A DNA stretch of 44,343 bases from JANWXD01 sp037446115. Lineage in GTDB: Bacteria > Acidobacteriota > Terriglobia > Bryobacterales > Bryobacteraceae. The notes under the pieces were generated by a model, which was not told the DNA's origin, ran no database searches, and worked only from the letters and a program-made list of their open reading frames with translations. Below are positions 44,243-44,343 of the stretch, piece after piece; position 1 is the first letter of the stretch, and each line of letters opens with the position of its first letter. The stretch is from assembly GCA_037446115.1 (NCBI GenBank), contig JBBIJF010000034.1:1-44343 (forward strand), given 5' to 3'. The translations under genes were made by a program, and so were the position numbers.

Positions 44243-44343
44243 GTGAAACCCGTCATTGCAGTCACAATCGGAGATCCTGCGGGGATCGGTCCCGAGGTCG
44301 TCGTGAAGGCGCTGGCCGATCCGGAACTCGCTCCGCTGGCGCA
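44243..44343 (+). CDS. pdxA: PdxA-family dehydrogenase, N-terminal part
   Basis: The first 33 residues are visible: MKPVIAVTIGDPAGIGPEVV is diagnostic of the 4-hydroxythreonine-4-phosphate dehydrogenase family. The GTG at 44243 gives the standard N-terminus; a TTG at 44213 is an alternative. Next to a DUF1537 kinase it is more likely the PdxA2 type acting on phosphorylated threonate or erythronate than vitamin B6 biosynthesis. It runs off the window. Confidence 0.88.
   Translation, partial: MKPVIAVTIGDPAGIGPEVVVKALADPELAPLA

Overview
The window is GC-rich, densely packed chromosomal DNA. It most resembles an Acidobacteriota genome of the Solibacter/Bryobacter type. That is an inference from three large Oar-like TonB-dependent receptors with N-terminal carboxypeptidase-regulatory domains, a membrane-anchored regulator of a type common in that phylum, several Tat-exported glycoside-hydrolase-like proteins, and the overall gene style. 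No rRNA, CRISPR array, transposase or prophage was seen. There is no gene-free stretch longer than about 300 bases.

Layout. (1) 1-702: the tail of a TPR protein. (2) 768-5950, minus strand: a four-gene operon with overlapping stops and starts encoding an ABC ATPase, a double-FtsX permease, a LolA-like periplasmic protein and an outer-membrane barrel. It looks like a trans-envelope lipid or lipoprotein handling machine. (3) 6203-8522: a small exported protein and a hydantoinase-A-like protein with no B subunit beside it. (4) 8680-31575: a carbohydrate-uptake and degradation region. Unit A is a TonB receptor plus a GHL6-like hydrolase (8680-14382). Unit B is a tight seven-gene run (15859-31575): TonB receptor, two tandem paralogous alpha-glucuronidase-like enzymes, an IclR regulator, a second TonB receptor, another exported hydrolase-like protein, and malate synthase A. 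A membrane-bound winged-helix regulator (14392-15705) lies between the units. A shared palindromic element upstream of both units (8605-8635 and 15720-15753) is a candidate operator for it. (5) 31784-35047: an unrecognised Cys-rich two-domain protein, a DUF1360 membrane protein, a small CCGQK protein and a convergent DUF3467 protein. (6) 35079-41461, minus strand, housekeeping: EF-P with an unusual loop, tRNA-Asp and tRNA-Glu, a 2-oxo-acid dehydrogenase E2, lipB, lpd, miaA and heme A synthase. (7) 41543-44343, plus strand: an MscS channel, a DUF1537 four-carbon sugar-acid kinase, a small barrel protein and the start of pdxA.

Most notable. The lipB-E2 junction and the E2 linker each carry a short tandem duplication (13 and 23 bp) that changes the reading frame. 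Removing one copy of each restores a normal lipB stop overlapping the E2 start, and an intact E2. A perfect 28-bp dispersed repeat occurs twice, 28 kb apart. At one copy it supplies both the last codons of the heme A synthase gene and the first codons of miaA.
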